From the NCBI GenBank assembly GCA_016287975.1, contig JAEEXV010000105.1:1-12228 (forward strand): DNA of 12,228 nt, given 5' to 3'. This DNA comes from Lentisphaeria bacterium. GTDB lineage: Bacteria; Verrucomicrobiota; Lentisphaeria; Oligosphaerales; Oligosphaeraceae. Position 1 is the first letter of the stretch. Every line of letters starts with the position of its first letter. Made by a program: the position numbers and the translations under genes. The notes beneath the pieces are model-generated. The model worked only from the letters and a program-made list of their open reading frames with translations. It was not told the origin of the DNA and did not search any database. This document shows positions 1 through 6,252 of the stretch, one piece after another.

Positions 1-1
1 C

Positions 2-190
2 TCCGGAAAATCCGGAAAATCCGGAAGATCCGGAAGATCCGGAAGATCCGGAAGATCCGGAAGATCCGGGAACTCCGGGAACTCCGGAAAATCCGGAAGA
101 TCCGGAAGATCCGGAAGATCCGGAAGATCCGGAAGATCCGGAAGATCCGGAAGATCCGGAAGATCCGGAAGATCCGGAAAATCCGGATTT
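2..190. repeat. 9-bp tandem repeat array (TCCGGAAGA)n upstream of hisD
   Basis: There are twenty uninterrupted 9-bp units from 2 to 181, followed by a decayed unit (TCCGGATTT, 182-190). Fourteen units read TCCGGAAGA, four TCCGGAAAA (at 2, 11, 83 and 173) and two TCCGGGAAC (at 65 and 74). The phase is never lost. The array reaches the left edge of the window, so its full length is unknown. Because the period is a multiple of three and contains no stop, it is open in all six frames. In the frame starting at position 3 it reads as repeats of Pro-Glu-Asp, and that frame ends at a TGA (246-248) overlapping the hisD start codon. It is either a noncoding minisatellite-like array or the tail of an upstream gene. 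Confidence 0.97.
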
Positions 191-193
191 CAT

Positions 194-226
194 GTCCTGT
201 GCCGGGCCATTTTTGGCCCGGCTGGA
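194..226 (+). repeat. Small hairpin element, copy 1 (before hisD)
   Basis: The element starts GTCCTGTGCC and contains a perfect 8-bp inverted repeat: GCCGGGCC (201-208), six-base loop ATTTTT, GGCCCGGC (215-222). It ends 19 nt before the hisD ATG. The same leading motif and hairpin recur at 1537, 1675, 11719, 11829 and 11940. No T tract follows the stem, so it is not a classical intrinsic terminator. It could end an upstream transcript, stabilise an mRNA end, or be a mobile REP-like repeat. Confidence 0.8.
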
Positions 227-244
227 AAACCACCATTCCCGCCC

Positions 245-1531
245 ATGAAAACCATCTACCGAGACACCCCGAATTTTCGCGCGGCGCTGCGGAAGCTGCT
301 GGAGCGCGAGGCCTTCACAGGCGACACGGAGGCCGCCGCCGCCGCCATTCTCGACGATGTGCGACGGCGCGGCGATGAGGCGCTTGTCGAGTGCGCCCGC
401 AAGTTCGACCATGTCGAGCTCACGCCCGCGGAGTTCCGACTGTCGGAGGCGGAACTGGACGCGGCGATCGCAGCCGTCCCGTCGGAGACGCGCGCGGCGG
501 TGGACCTGGCGGTGGAGCACATCCAGGACTTCTACCGCCAGCGCATCCCGCAGGGGTGGACGTACTCCCCGCGCCCTGGCGTCACGCTGGGCGAGCAGTT
601 CCACGTGCTGGACCGCGTCGGCTGCTACATCCCGGGCGGCACCGCGCCGCTGATCTCGACCGTCTGCCACACCGTCGCCATCGCGGCGGCGGCGGGCGTG
701 CCCGAGATCCTCGTCTGCACGCCGTGCAAGGCCGACAGGCAGGTGCACCCCGCGCTGCTCTACGCCTGCCGCCGCGCGGGCGCGACGGCGGTCTTCCGCC
801 TGGGCGGCGTCTACGGCGTCGGCGCGATGGCCTACGGCACCGAGACCGTGCCGAAAGTCGAGAAGATCTGCGGCCCTGGCAATGCCTACGTCGCCGCCGC
901 CAAGCGCCGCATCTACGGCAGCGTCGCCCTGGACCTGGTCGCGGGCCCCTCCGAGATCCTCGTCCTCGCCGACGATTCGGCGAAGGTACCCTTCGTCGCG
1001 GCGGACATCCTCTCGCAGGCCGAGCACGGCTCGGGCCGCGAGCAGGCCGTCCTCGTCTCGACCTCGCGGAAACTCCTCGACGAGGCCGCCGCCGAAATCG
1101 CCCGCCAGGCCGCGCAACTGACCCGCCAGGCGTGCGTGCAGCAGGTGCTGGAGAACGGGGTCTTCCTGGTCGAGGCCAAGGATCTCGACGAGGCCGCCGA
1201 AATCGCCTCCGAATACGCCCCCGAGCACCTGGAACTGCTCGTGCGCGATCCCCAGGCCATCGCCCCCAGGATCACCGCCGCTGGCGCCATCTTCCTCGGC
1301 GAATGGACCCCCGAACCCGTCGGCGACTACGTCGCGGGCCCCAGCCACGTCCTCCCCACCGGCGGCACCGCCCGCTTCTTCAACGGCCTCACCATGGACG
1401 CCTTCTACCGCCGCACCAGCCTCGTCCAATACGACCGCGACGCCCTCCTCGCCGATCTCCCAGCCCTTGAATGCTTCGCCCGCAACGAGGGCCTCGACGC
1501 ACACGGCCGCTCAGGCTCTATTCGGCGGTGA
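245..1531 (+). CDS. hisD: Histidinol dehydrogenase
   Basis: This enzyme carries out the last two steps of histidine biosynthesis in the cytoplasm, oxidising L-histidinol through the aldehyde to L-histidine with two NAD+ and a bound zinc ion. The protein is 428 aa, the normal length for the family. The nucleotide-binding and active-site blocks are all present: PGGTAPLISTVCHTVAI, KICGPGNAYVAAAKR, DLVAGPSEILVLAD, SQAEHGSGREQA, EYAPEHLELL and GPSHVLPTGGTARF. The expected zinc ligands appear as Q258, H261, D361 and H420, and the catalytic Glu-His pair as E327-H328, each within one residue of the E. coli numbering. The ATG at 245 is the first in its frame and gives a family-typical N-terminus, although no clear Shine-Dalgarno precedes it and the frame stays open upstream through the 9-bp array. 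No other his gene is in view. Codon choice shifts from GCG/CTG/ACG early to GCC/CTC/ACC late. Confidence 0.98.
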   Translation: MKTIYRDTPNFRAALRKLLEREAFTGDTEAAAAAILDDVRRRGDEALVECARKFDHVELTPAEFRLSEAELDAAIAAVPSETRAAVDLAVEHIQDFYRQRIPQGWTYSPRPGVTLGEQFHVLDRVGCYIPGGTAPLISTVCHTVAIAAAAGVPEILVCTPCKADRQVHPALLYACRRAGATAVFRLGGVYGVGAMAYGTETVPKVEKICGPGNAYVAAAKRRIYGSVALDLVAGPSEILVLADDSAKVPFVAADILSQAEHGSGREQAVLVSTSRKLLDEAAAEIARQAAQLTRQACVQQVLENGVFLVEAKDLDEAAEIASEYAPEHLELLVRDPQAIAPRITAAGAIFLGEWTPEPVGDYVAGPSHVLPTGGTARFFNGLTMDAFYRRTSLVQYDRDALLADLPALECFARNEGLDAHGRSGSIRR

Positions 1532-1536
1532 CTGGC

Positions 1537-1579
1537 GTTCCGTGACGGCCCGGAAACGGGCCGGGAAAGCCCCATCGCG
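1537..1579 (+). repeat. Small hairpin element, copy 2 (after hisD)
   Basis: It begins GTTCCGTGACGG five bases after the hisD stop. A 7-bp stem, CGGCCCG (1546-1552) with CGGGCCG (1557-1563), closes a GAAA tetraloop. The tail GGGAAAGCCCCATCGCG leads straight into the 7-bp array. The tail CCCATCGCG is also found after the hairpin of the copy at 11829. Its position suggests it may serve as the 3' end of the hisD mRNA, but no T tract follows. Confidence 0.85.
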
Positions 1580-1646
1580 ACCCAGGACCCAGGACCCAGG
1601 ACCCAGGACCCAGGACCCAGGACCCAGGACCCAGGACCCAGGACCA
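1579..1646. repeat. 7-bp tandem repeat array (GACCCAG)n between hisD and argS
   Basis: Nine perfect GACCCAG units run from 1579 to 1641, followed by a partial GACCA. All nine units are identical, so the array is recent or actively homogenised. It lies between two copies of the hairpin element (1537 and 1675). The period is not a multiple of three, so a coding role is unlikely. Confidence 0.97.
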
Positions 1647-1674
1647 AAGACCTAAGCCCCCCCTGGCCGGAATT

Positions 1675-1715
1675 GTTCCGTGCCGGCCCGTTCTCGGGCC
1701 GGGAAAGCCCCATAC
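1675..1715 (+). repeat. Small hairpin element, copy 3 (before argS)
   Basis: It begins GTTCCGTGCCGG. The stem is 8 bp: CCGGCCCG (1683-1690), loop TTCT, CGGGCCGG (1695-1702), followed by GAAAGCCCCAT. Outside the loop it is almost identical to the copy at 1537. The stem is preserved while the loop differs (GAAA against TTCT), which suggests that secondary structure is maintained. Confidence 0.88.
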
Positions 1716-1740
1716 TCCACCCATGTAGGATTGCCTTTCC

Positions 1741-3528
1741 ATGCATTTTGCCTTCCAGGAATCATTGAACCAGTGGCTGTCGCAGCAGTTTGGCGGCGCG
1801 GCCTCGCCGTCCGTCGACCTGTGCCCGCCGGGTTTCGCGGGGGATGTCACCATCAACTGCTTTCCGCTGGCGAAGCCGCTGAGGCAGAATCCGATGCAGC
1901 TGGCGGCGAAGGTCGGCGAGTTCCTGCAGGGACATCCCGACGTCGCGCAGGCCGAGGTGACCAAGGCCTTCGTCAACCTGACGCTCAAGCCCGCCGCGCT
2001 GATGCGGGACACCGTCGCGGACGAGGCGGCGCTCCTGGCGTCGGTCGCGCTGCCCGAGGGCGAGCGGCGGAAGATCCTCATCGAGTATTCGGCGCCGAAC
2101 ACCAACAAGCCGATGCACCTGGGGCACGTCCGCAACAACACCGTCGGCATGTGCACCGCGGCGATCCTCAAGCGCGCGGGGCACGACGTCGTGCAGGTCA
2201 ACCTGGTCAACGACCGCGGCATCCACATCTGCAAGTCGATGATCGCCTACCAGCGCTTCGGCGAGGGCTGCACGCCTGAATCCACGGGCAAGAAGGGCGA
2301 CCACCTCGTCGGCGACTTCTACGTCCGCTACAACGTCGAACTCGAGCGCCAGCTCAAGGAACTGCGCGCCGCCCGTCCCGAATACGCCGAGACCGACAAG
2401 GACGAACTCTTCCTCAAGACCGAGATCGGCCAGGCCACCGCCAAGATGCTGCAGGACTGGGAGGCGGGCGAGCCCGCCGTCCGCGAACTCTGGGCGAAGA
2501 TGAACGGCTGGGTCTTCGACGGCTTCGACGTCACCTACCGCCGCATGGGCATCGCCTTCGACCACCGCTACCTCGAAAGCGAGACCTACAAGCTCGGCAA
2601 GGACATCGTCCGCCAGGGCCTCGAAAAGGGCGTCTTCCAGAAGCGCGACGACGGCGCGGTGATCATCCAGTTCGCGGACAAGAACCTCGGCACCAAGGTG
2701 CTTTTGCGTTCCGACGGCACCTCCGTCTACATCACGCAGGATCTGGGCACGACCCTCCTCAAGCAGCAGGACTACCAGCCCGACCAGCAGATCTGGGTCG
2801 TCGGCGACGAGCAGATCCACCACTTCCAGGTGCTCTTCGCGACCCTCAAGGCCCTCGGCTACCCGTGGGCCGACCGCCTCGTCCACATGGCCTACGGCAT
2901 GGTCAACCTGCCCTCGGGCCGCATGAAGTCCCGCGAGGGCACCGTCGTCGACGCCGACGACCTCTTCGACGAGATGGCGGCCCTCGCGCGCACCGCAACG
3001 CTGGAGCGCGTGCCCGAGGGCGCCGAGCCGCCCGCCGACCTAAAGGAGCGCGCGGCGGTGATCAGCATGGCCGCCTTGAAGTTCATGCTGCTCAAGGTCA
3101 ACCCCAAGACCACGATTCTCTTCGACCCGAACGCCGCCATCAAGTTCGAGGGCGACACCGGCCCGTATGTCCTCTACGCCTACGCCCGCATCTCCTCGAT
3201 GCTGCGCCAGCCCGAACTCGCCGCCGTCGCGGACGCCACGCCCGACTGGGCGCTCCTCGACGCCCCCGCCGAACGCCGCCTCGCCCTGCGCTGCGCCGCC
3301 TATCCCGAGGCCCTCCGCAAGGCCGCCCAGCAGCTCGACTCCTCCGCCCTCGCCGCCTACCTCCTCGACCTCGGCAAGGACTTCAGCGCCTTCTACAACC
3401 AGTGCCCCGTCAAGAACGCACCCACCGTCGAGCTCCGCGCCGCCAGGGCCGCCCTCTCCCGCGTCGTGCGCGACATCCTCGGCGACGGCCTCCACACCAT
3501 GACCATCGGCACCCTCGAAAGCATGTAG
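1741..3528 (+). CDS. argS: Arginine--tRNA ligase (class I)
   Basis: The enzyme charges tRNA-Arg with arginine using ATP, in the cytoplasm, and is essential for translation. At 595 aa it has the usual bacterial ArgRS length. The N-terminal additional domain (roughly residues 1-110) is followed by the class I catalytic core. The HIGH-type signature appears as NTNKPMHLGHVRN at about residues 120-132, and the KMSKS-like loop appears as SGRMKSREGTVVDADDL near residue 400. That degenerate loop is usual for ArgRS and resembles Bacteroidota-type enzymes. VVGDEQIHHFQVLFATLKALGY and GPYVLYAYARISSMLRQ are further family blocks, the latter opening the C-terminal DALR anticodon-binding domain. An AGGA at 1727-1730 lies 10 nt before the ATG, a weak ribosome site. 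Among the first 100 codons I count 9 CTG and 2 CTC for Leu; among the last 100, 1 CTG and 14 CTC. Confidence 0.98.
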   Translation: MHFAFQESLNQWLSQQFGGAASPSVDLCPPGFAGDVTINCFPLAKPLRQNPMQLAAKVGEFLQGHPDVAQAEVTKAFVNLTLKPAALMRDTVADEAALLASVALPEGERRKILIEYSAPNTNKPMHLGHVRNNTVGMCTAAILKRAGHDVVQVNLVNDRGIHICKSMIAYQRFGEGCTPESTGKKGDHLVGDFYVRYNVELERQLKELRAARPEYAETDKDELFLKTEIGQATAKMLQDWEAGEPAVRELWAKMNGWVFDGFDVTYRRMGIAFDHRYLESETYKLGKDIVRQGLEKGVFQKRDDGAVIIQFADKNLGTKVLLRSDGTSVYITQDLGTTLLKQQDYQPDQQIWVVGDEQIHHFQVLFATLKALGYPWADRLVHMAYGMVNLPSGRMKSREGTVVDADDLFDEMAALARTATLERVPEGAEPPADLKERAAVISMAALKFMLLKVNPKTTILFDPNAAIKFEGDTGPYVLYAYARISSMLRQPELAAVADATPDWALLDAPAERRLALRCAAYPEALRKAAQQLDSSALAAYLLDLGKDFSAFYNQCPVKNAPTVELRAARAALSRVVRDILGDGLHTMTIGTLESM

Positions 3529-3546
3529 CGCCACGCCTCAAACCCC

Positions 3547-3567
3547 GTCGTCCCAGAACGGGACGGC
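3547..3567. other. Hairpin in the argS-GH20 gap, possible terminator
   Basis: GTCGTCCC (3547-3554) pairs with GGGACGGC (3560-3567) around a five-base loop AGAAC, with one G-U pair. It lies 18 nt after the argS stop and 22 nt before the next start, with no T run following. Read on the minus strand, CCGTCCCGTTCTGGG resembles the core of the hairpin element at 1675 (CCGGCCCGTTCTCGGG), so it may be a diverged inverted copy. It may separate argS transcription from the glycan cassette. Confidence 0.5.
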
Positions 3568-3589
3568 TCACTTCCATGTGGGAAACACC

Positions 3590-5434
3590 ATGCCAGGCAA
3601 CTATGTGATACGCGCGGCGCAGATTGACTTGAACCGCCAATACGAGCCGATGTCCTTCATCCAGGAGTACATTGACCTGCTGGCGGGGAATGGCTACAAC
3701 ACGCTGATGCTCTATATCGCGTGGCGCGTCACCATCCATTCGCATCCGTGGCAAGTGCCTGGCGGCAGCTACACGCAGGAAGAAATTCGGGCAATCGTCT
3801 CCTACGCCCAGGAAAAGGGGCTTCAGGTCATTCCGACCACCGACCTCACATTCGTCAACTCCCTGACCCGCTTTCCAGAACTGGGCGAGTTGATGGAGAC
3901 CGGCACCCGCTTCTGGGGCAGCCGCCGCGGAAACTTCTGCACCTCCAACCCGAAGACCTACGACTTCATTGAGAACTATCTCACGGAACTGGCGGAACTG
4001 GTCCCCTCGGAATACTTCCACATCGGCGGCGACGAAGCCTGGGACCTGGGGTTCTGCGAACACTGCACGAAAGATGGGTTCGACTTCGACAAGGAGTGCC
4101 GCCTCTACCGCGACTTCATCCTGAAGGTGCACTCCATCGTCGCGGGAAAACTGCGGCGCCGCATGATCATGTGGGACGACATGTTCGAATACTATCCAGC
4201 CGTGCTCCCTGAAATGCCCAGGGACATCATCATGGCGGACTGGCTGTATGACGAGGACGTGACCTTGACCCGCGGCCATTTCGGCAACCGCCGCCGCGAA
4301 TATCGGCTGGCGCAATATGAGCAGCTGGGCTTTGACTATCTGATTGCCGCCGCCACCCGCTCCTCGGCAAACGGCAGGACCTTCACGGAATACGCCGCCA
4401 ATGGCAGCCATCTTCTGGGCGGCATCATGACCACCTGGTGCGTCCATCTGCGCTACATGTACAAGGCTTTCCCGACCATCGCCTCCATCGGCAGGCTTTG
4501 GGCAAAGGGCGGGGACGAGGCACGGCATTACCAGGAGGCCATCGCCGACCTGCTCGGCGTGGACAACGCGCTGCTCTGCTCAGCGTTCCGCGCATTCAGC
4601 GAGGGAATCATGATGCGGCTCTCCTATTTCAATGGCGGCTGGCTGTGCACCATGCCATTCGAGGGAATGCACTTCGCGGCCGACTCAAATCACGAGTTGA
4701 TGCTGGCTGTGCTCAAAGAGCATGAGGCCCTGGTGACAACCGAAGTCGGGCGCAAGGTGACCACGGAGATCATCCGATCTCTGGAACTGGAATGCGCCAT
4801 CTTTGGCCTCAAACTTGCGTTCAGGCGCCTGATTGCCACCCCCGCCCGGGAAGGCGGCTTCGCCAACGCAATGGAGCGGGTGAAGCGGACTGGCGACGCC
4901 TACGCAGACCTGTGGAAGCAATGGCGCCCTAGCATCGAACCAAACCACATTGCAGGATGGCTCGGGAAATTCCTCAAGGACGCGGAGGAGCTGGCGGAGC
5001 GGTTCCGCTTCGGCAACTGCCTGCGGATATTGTTCGCATTGCCGAACCCGTTCGGCGCCGAACAGGCGACCGTCAGCGTTTTTGAAAAGGGCGGGGAAAC
5101 GGCCCTGGCCCAGGGATGCTTCAAGGGCACGGGCACTTTCTATGAGCGATTCTTCCCCCTGGCGCCAACCCAGAGGCCTGATGCCGTCAAAATCGCGGTC
5201 AAGGGCTATGGCGGCCAGGGCGTGGCGCATGTCGCCTTGCGCCTCGACGGGCAGAACGTCCCGCCCTCCAAGGTGATTGCGGAGGGGCAGGTCTGCAATG
5301 AGGCGCATATCCTGGACGACGACTGCAAATTCGCGTTCCTGGGCGACCAGGACGCCCTCAAGCCCTGGCAGAACCGTGCACTTGCCGAAGAAGTCAGTTC
5401 CATAACAGTGTTTTTTCAAGAGTCAAGTCAATAG
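3590..5434 (+). CDS. Glycoside hydrolase family 20-like protein (beta-N-acetylhexosaminidase type)
   Basis: GH20 enzymes remove terminal beta-linked GlcNAc or GalNAc using the substrate's own acetamido group. From the ATG at 3590 the protein is 614 aa. The TIM barrel opens with [11 protein letters not shown], where R8 matches the substrate-binding Arg of the family. The hallmark [12 protein letters not shown] follows, with catalytic pair D148-E149, then [11 protein letters not shown] and [10 protein letters not shown] CxxC (C156, C159) sits just after the catalytic pair. Residues from about 330 to 470 look helical and the last ~120 look beta-rich. There is no signal peptide and no separate GH20b N-terminal domain, so I infer a cytoplasmic enzyme acting on imported oligosaccharides. 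A GTG at 3578 would add four residues; I prefer the ATG because GGGA (3580-3583) is well spaced before it. First gene of the cassette, 16 nt before the pseudopilin gene. The exact sugar specificity is unknown. Confidence 0.83.
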   Translation: MPGNYVIRAAQIDLNRQYEPMSFIQEYIDLLAGNGYNTLMLYIAWRVTIHSHPWQVPGGSYTQEEIRAIVSYAQEKGLQVIPTTDLTFVNSLTRFPELGELMETGTRFWGSRRGNFCTSNPKTYDFIENYLTELAELVPSEYFHIGGDEAWDLGFCEHCTKDGFDFDKECRLYRDFILKVHSIVAGKLRRRMIMWDDMFEYYPAVLPEMPRDIIMADWLYDEDVTLTRGHFGNRRREYRLAQYEQLGFDYLIAAATRSSANGRTFTEYAANGSHLLGGIMTTWCVHLRYMYKAFPTIASIGRLWAKGGDEARHYQEAIADLLGVDNALLCSAFRAFSEGIMMRLSYFNGGWLCTMPFEGMHFAADSNHELMLAVLKEHEALVTTEVGRKVTTEIIRSLELECAIFGLKLAFRRLIATPAREGGFANAMERVKRTGDAYADLWKQWRPSIEPNHIAGWLGKFLKDAEELAERFRFGNCLRILFALPNPFGAEQATVSVFEKGGETALAQGCFKGTGTFYERFFPLAPTQRPDAVKIAVKGYGGQGVAHVALRLDGQNVPPSKVIAEGQVCNEAHILDDDCKFAFLGDQDALKPWQNRALAEEVSSITVFFQESSQ

Positions 5435-5437
5435 CGC

Positions 5438-5443
5438 AAGGAG
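5438..5443 (+). promoter_or_regulatory. Ribosome binding site of the pseudopilin gene
   Basis: AAGGAG lies 7 nt before the ATG at 5451 and immediately after the stop of the GH20-like gene. It is the strongest Shine-Dalgarno sequence in the window. It suggests efficient translation of the pseudopilin relative to its neighbours. Confidence 0.85.
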
Positions 5444-5450
5444 ACAGCGG

Positions 5451-6218
5451 ATGAAGAGATTTACTTTGATTGAATTGCTCGTCGTCATCGCCATCATCGC
5501 CATTCTGGCGTCAATGCTCCTGCCTGCATTGAGCAAGGCCAGGCAGAAGGCAAGGAACATCGCATGCATCTCCAATCTCAAGCAGATCATGGTGGGCGCC
5601 CAGCTCTATTCGGATGAATACCATGGCTGGATTGTCCAATCCACCACGGGCGGCGGCGCCGGCCAGGGCTTCTTCAAAACGCTCCATCCATACGTCTATG
5701 GAAACGCCGCCCCCCAGGGCTACACCCAGAAGAACAACCAGTTCCTGGTCTTCAAATGCCCTGCCGAAAGCGTAGGCTACAGCAGTAGCGTGACCGAGGG
5801 ATATAAATATTCCCACTACGGGCACAACGCCATCGGATTCGGCTATCGGAGCGACCCGGTCGGGACCTCGGGAAAGAACAGCTACAAGCCACGCAAGGGA
5901 ACCAACCTTTGCGCGCCTAGCCTGGCCCTGCTTTTCGCCGACAAGTCAAGCCGCAACGGTCCTGACATACTCTCCATCGGAGACACATATATGGCGTGGC
6001 GCCATGGCTCCGGCGCCGGATATGTCCTATCCAGCGACAAGAAGTCCCAGCAATATGTCAATGGCACGGAGGCGAACTTTGCCTATTGCGACGGCCATGC
6101 GGCGCCCATGCGCCGCGGCCAGGCGCTAAACCTGCAAAACAAAGGCACCGCCGACACGGGCACGACGGTCTTCTTCCGCAACGGGGTCGACTATCTCGAC
6201 GGCGAGAAAATCAAGTGA
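5451..6218 (+). CDS. Prepilin-type (pseudopilin-like) exported protein
   Basis: This is a 255-aa protein with a type IV prepilin / type II secretion pseudopilin N-terminus. A three-residue leader (MKR) precedes [17 protein letters not shown], giving the conserved Glu at +5 of the mature chain (E8) and a hydrophobic helix to about residue 27. The basic stretch SKARQKARN follows. Prepilin peptidase would be expected to cut before F4; the residue before the cut is Arg rather than the canonical Gly. The C-terminal region carries WRHG (183-186) and [10 protein letters not shown], with D214-G215-H216, the pattern of the DUF1559-like/H-x-G families of PVC bacteria. Four cysteines are spread through the globular part. 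A strong AAGGAG site precedes the start. It lies between two glycan-active genes, so a role in secreting, anchoring or capturing polysaccharide at the cell surface is inferred, not shown. No other pilus or secretion gene is in the window. Confidence 0.9.
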   Translation: MKRFTLIELLVVIAIIAILASMLLPALSKARQKARNIACISNLKQIMVGAQLYSDEYHGWIVQSTTGGGAGQGFFKTLHPYVYGNAAPQGYTQKNNQFLVFKCPAESVGYSSSVTEGYKYSHYGHNAIGFGYRSDPVGTSGKNSYKPRKGTNLCAPSLALLFADKSSRNGPDILSIGDTYMAWRHGSGAGYVLSSDKKSQQYVNGTEANFAYCDGHAAPMRRGQALNLQNKGTADTGTTVFFRNGVDYLDGEKIK

Positions 6219-6252
6219 GGGGTTTCAAGACAGCCCAGAGGCTTTCCGCACA

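Noticed and set aside
2..190. The 9-bp array as a CRISPR array
   Set aside because: The unit is only 9 bp, with no spacers and no direct-repeat/spacer alternation.
1579..1646. The 7-bp array as iterons of a replication origin
   Set aside because: The units are too short, and there is no replication initiator gene, DnaA box or AT-rich region nearby.
1762..2886. A 374-codon open frame on the minus strand inside argS
   Set aside because: Its valine/leucine/glutamate-rich composition is the mirror of argS codons, and argS is certain on the + strand.
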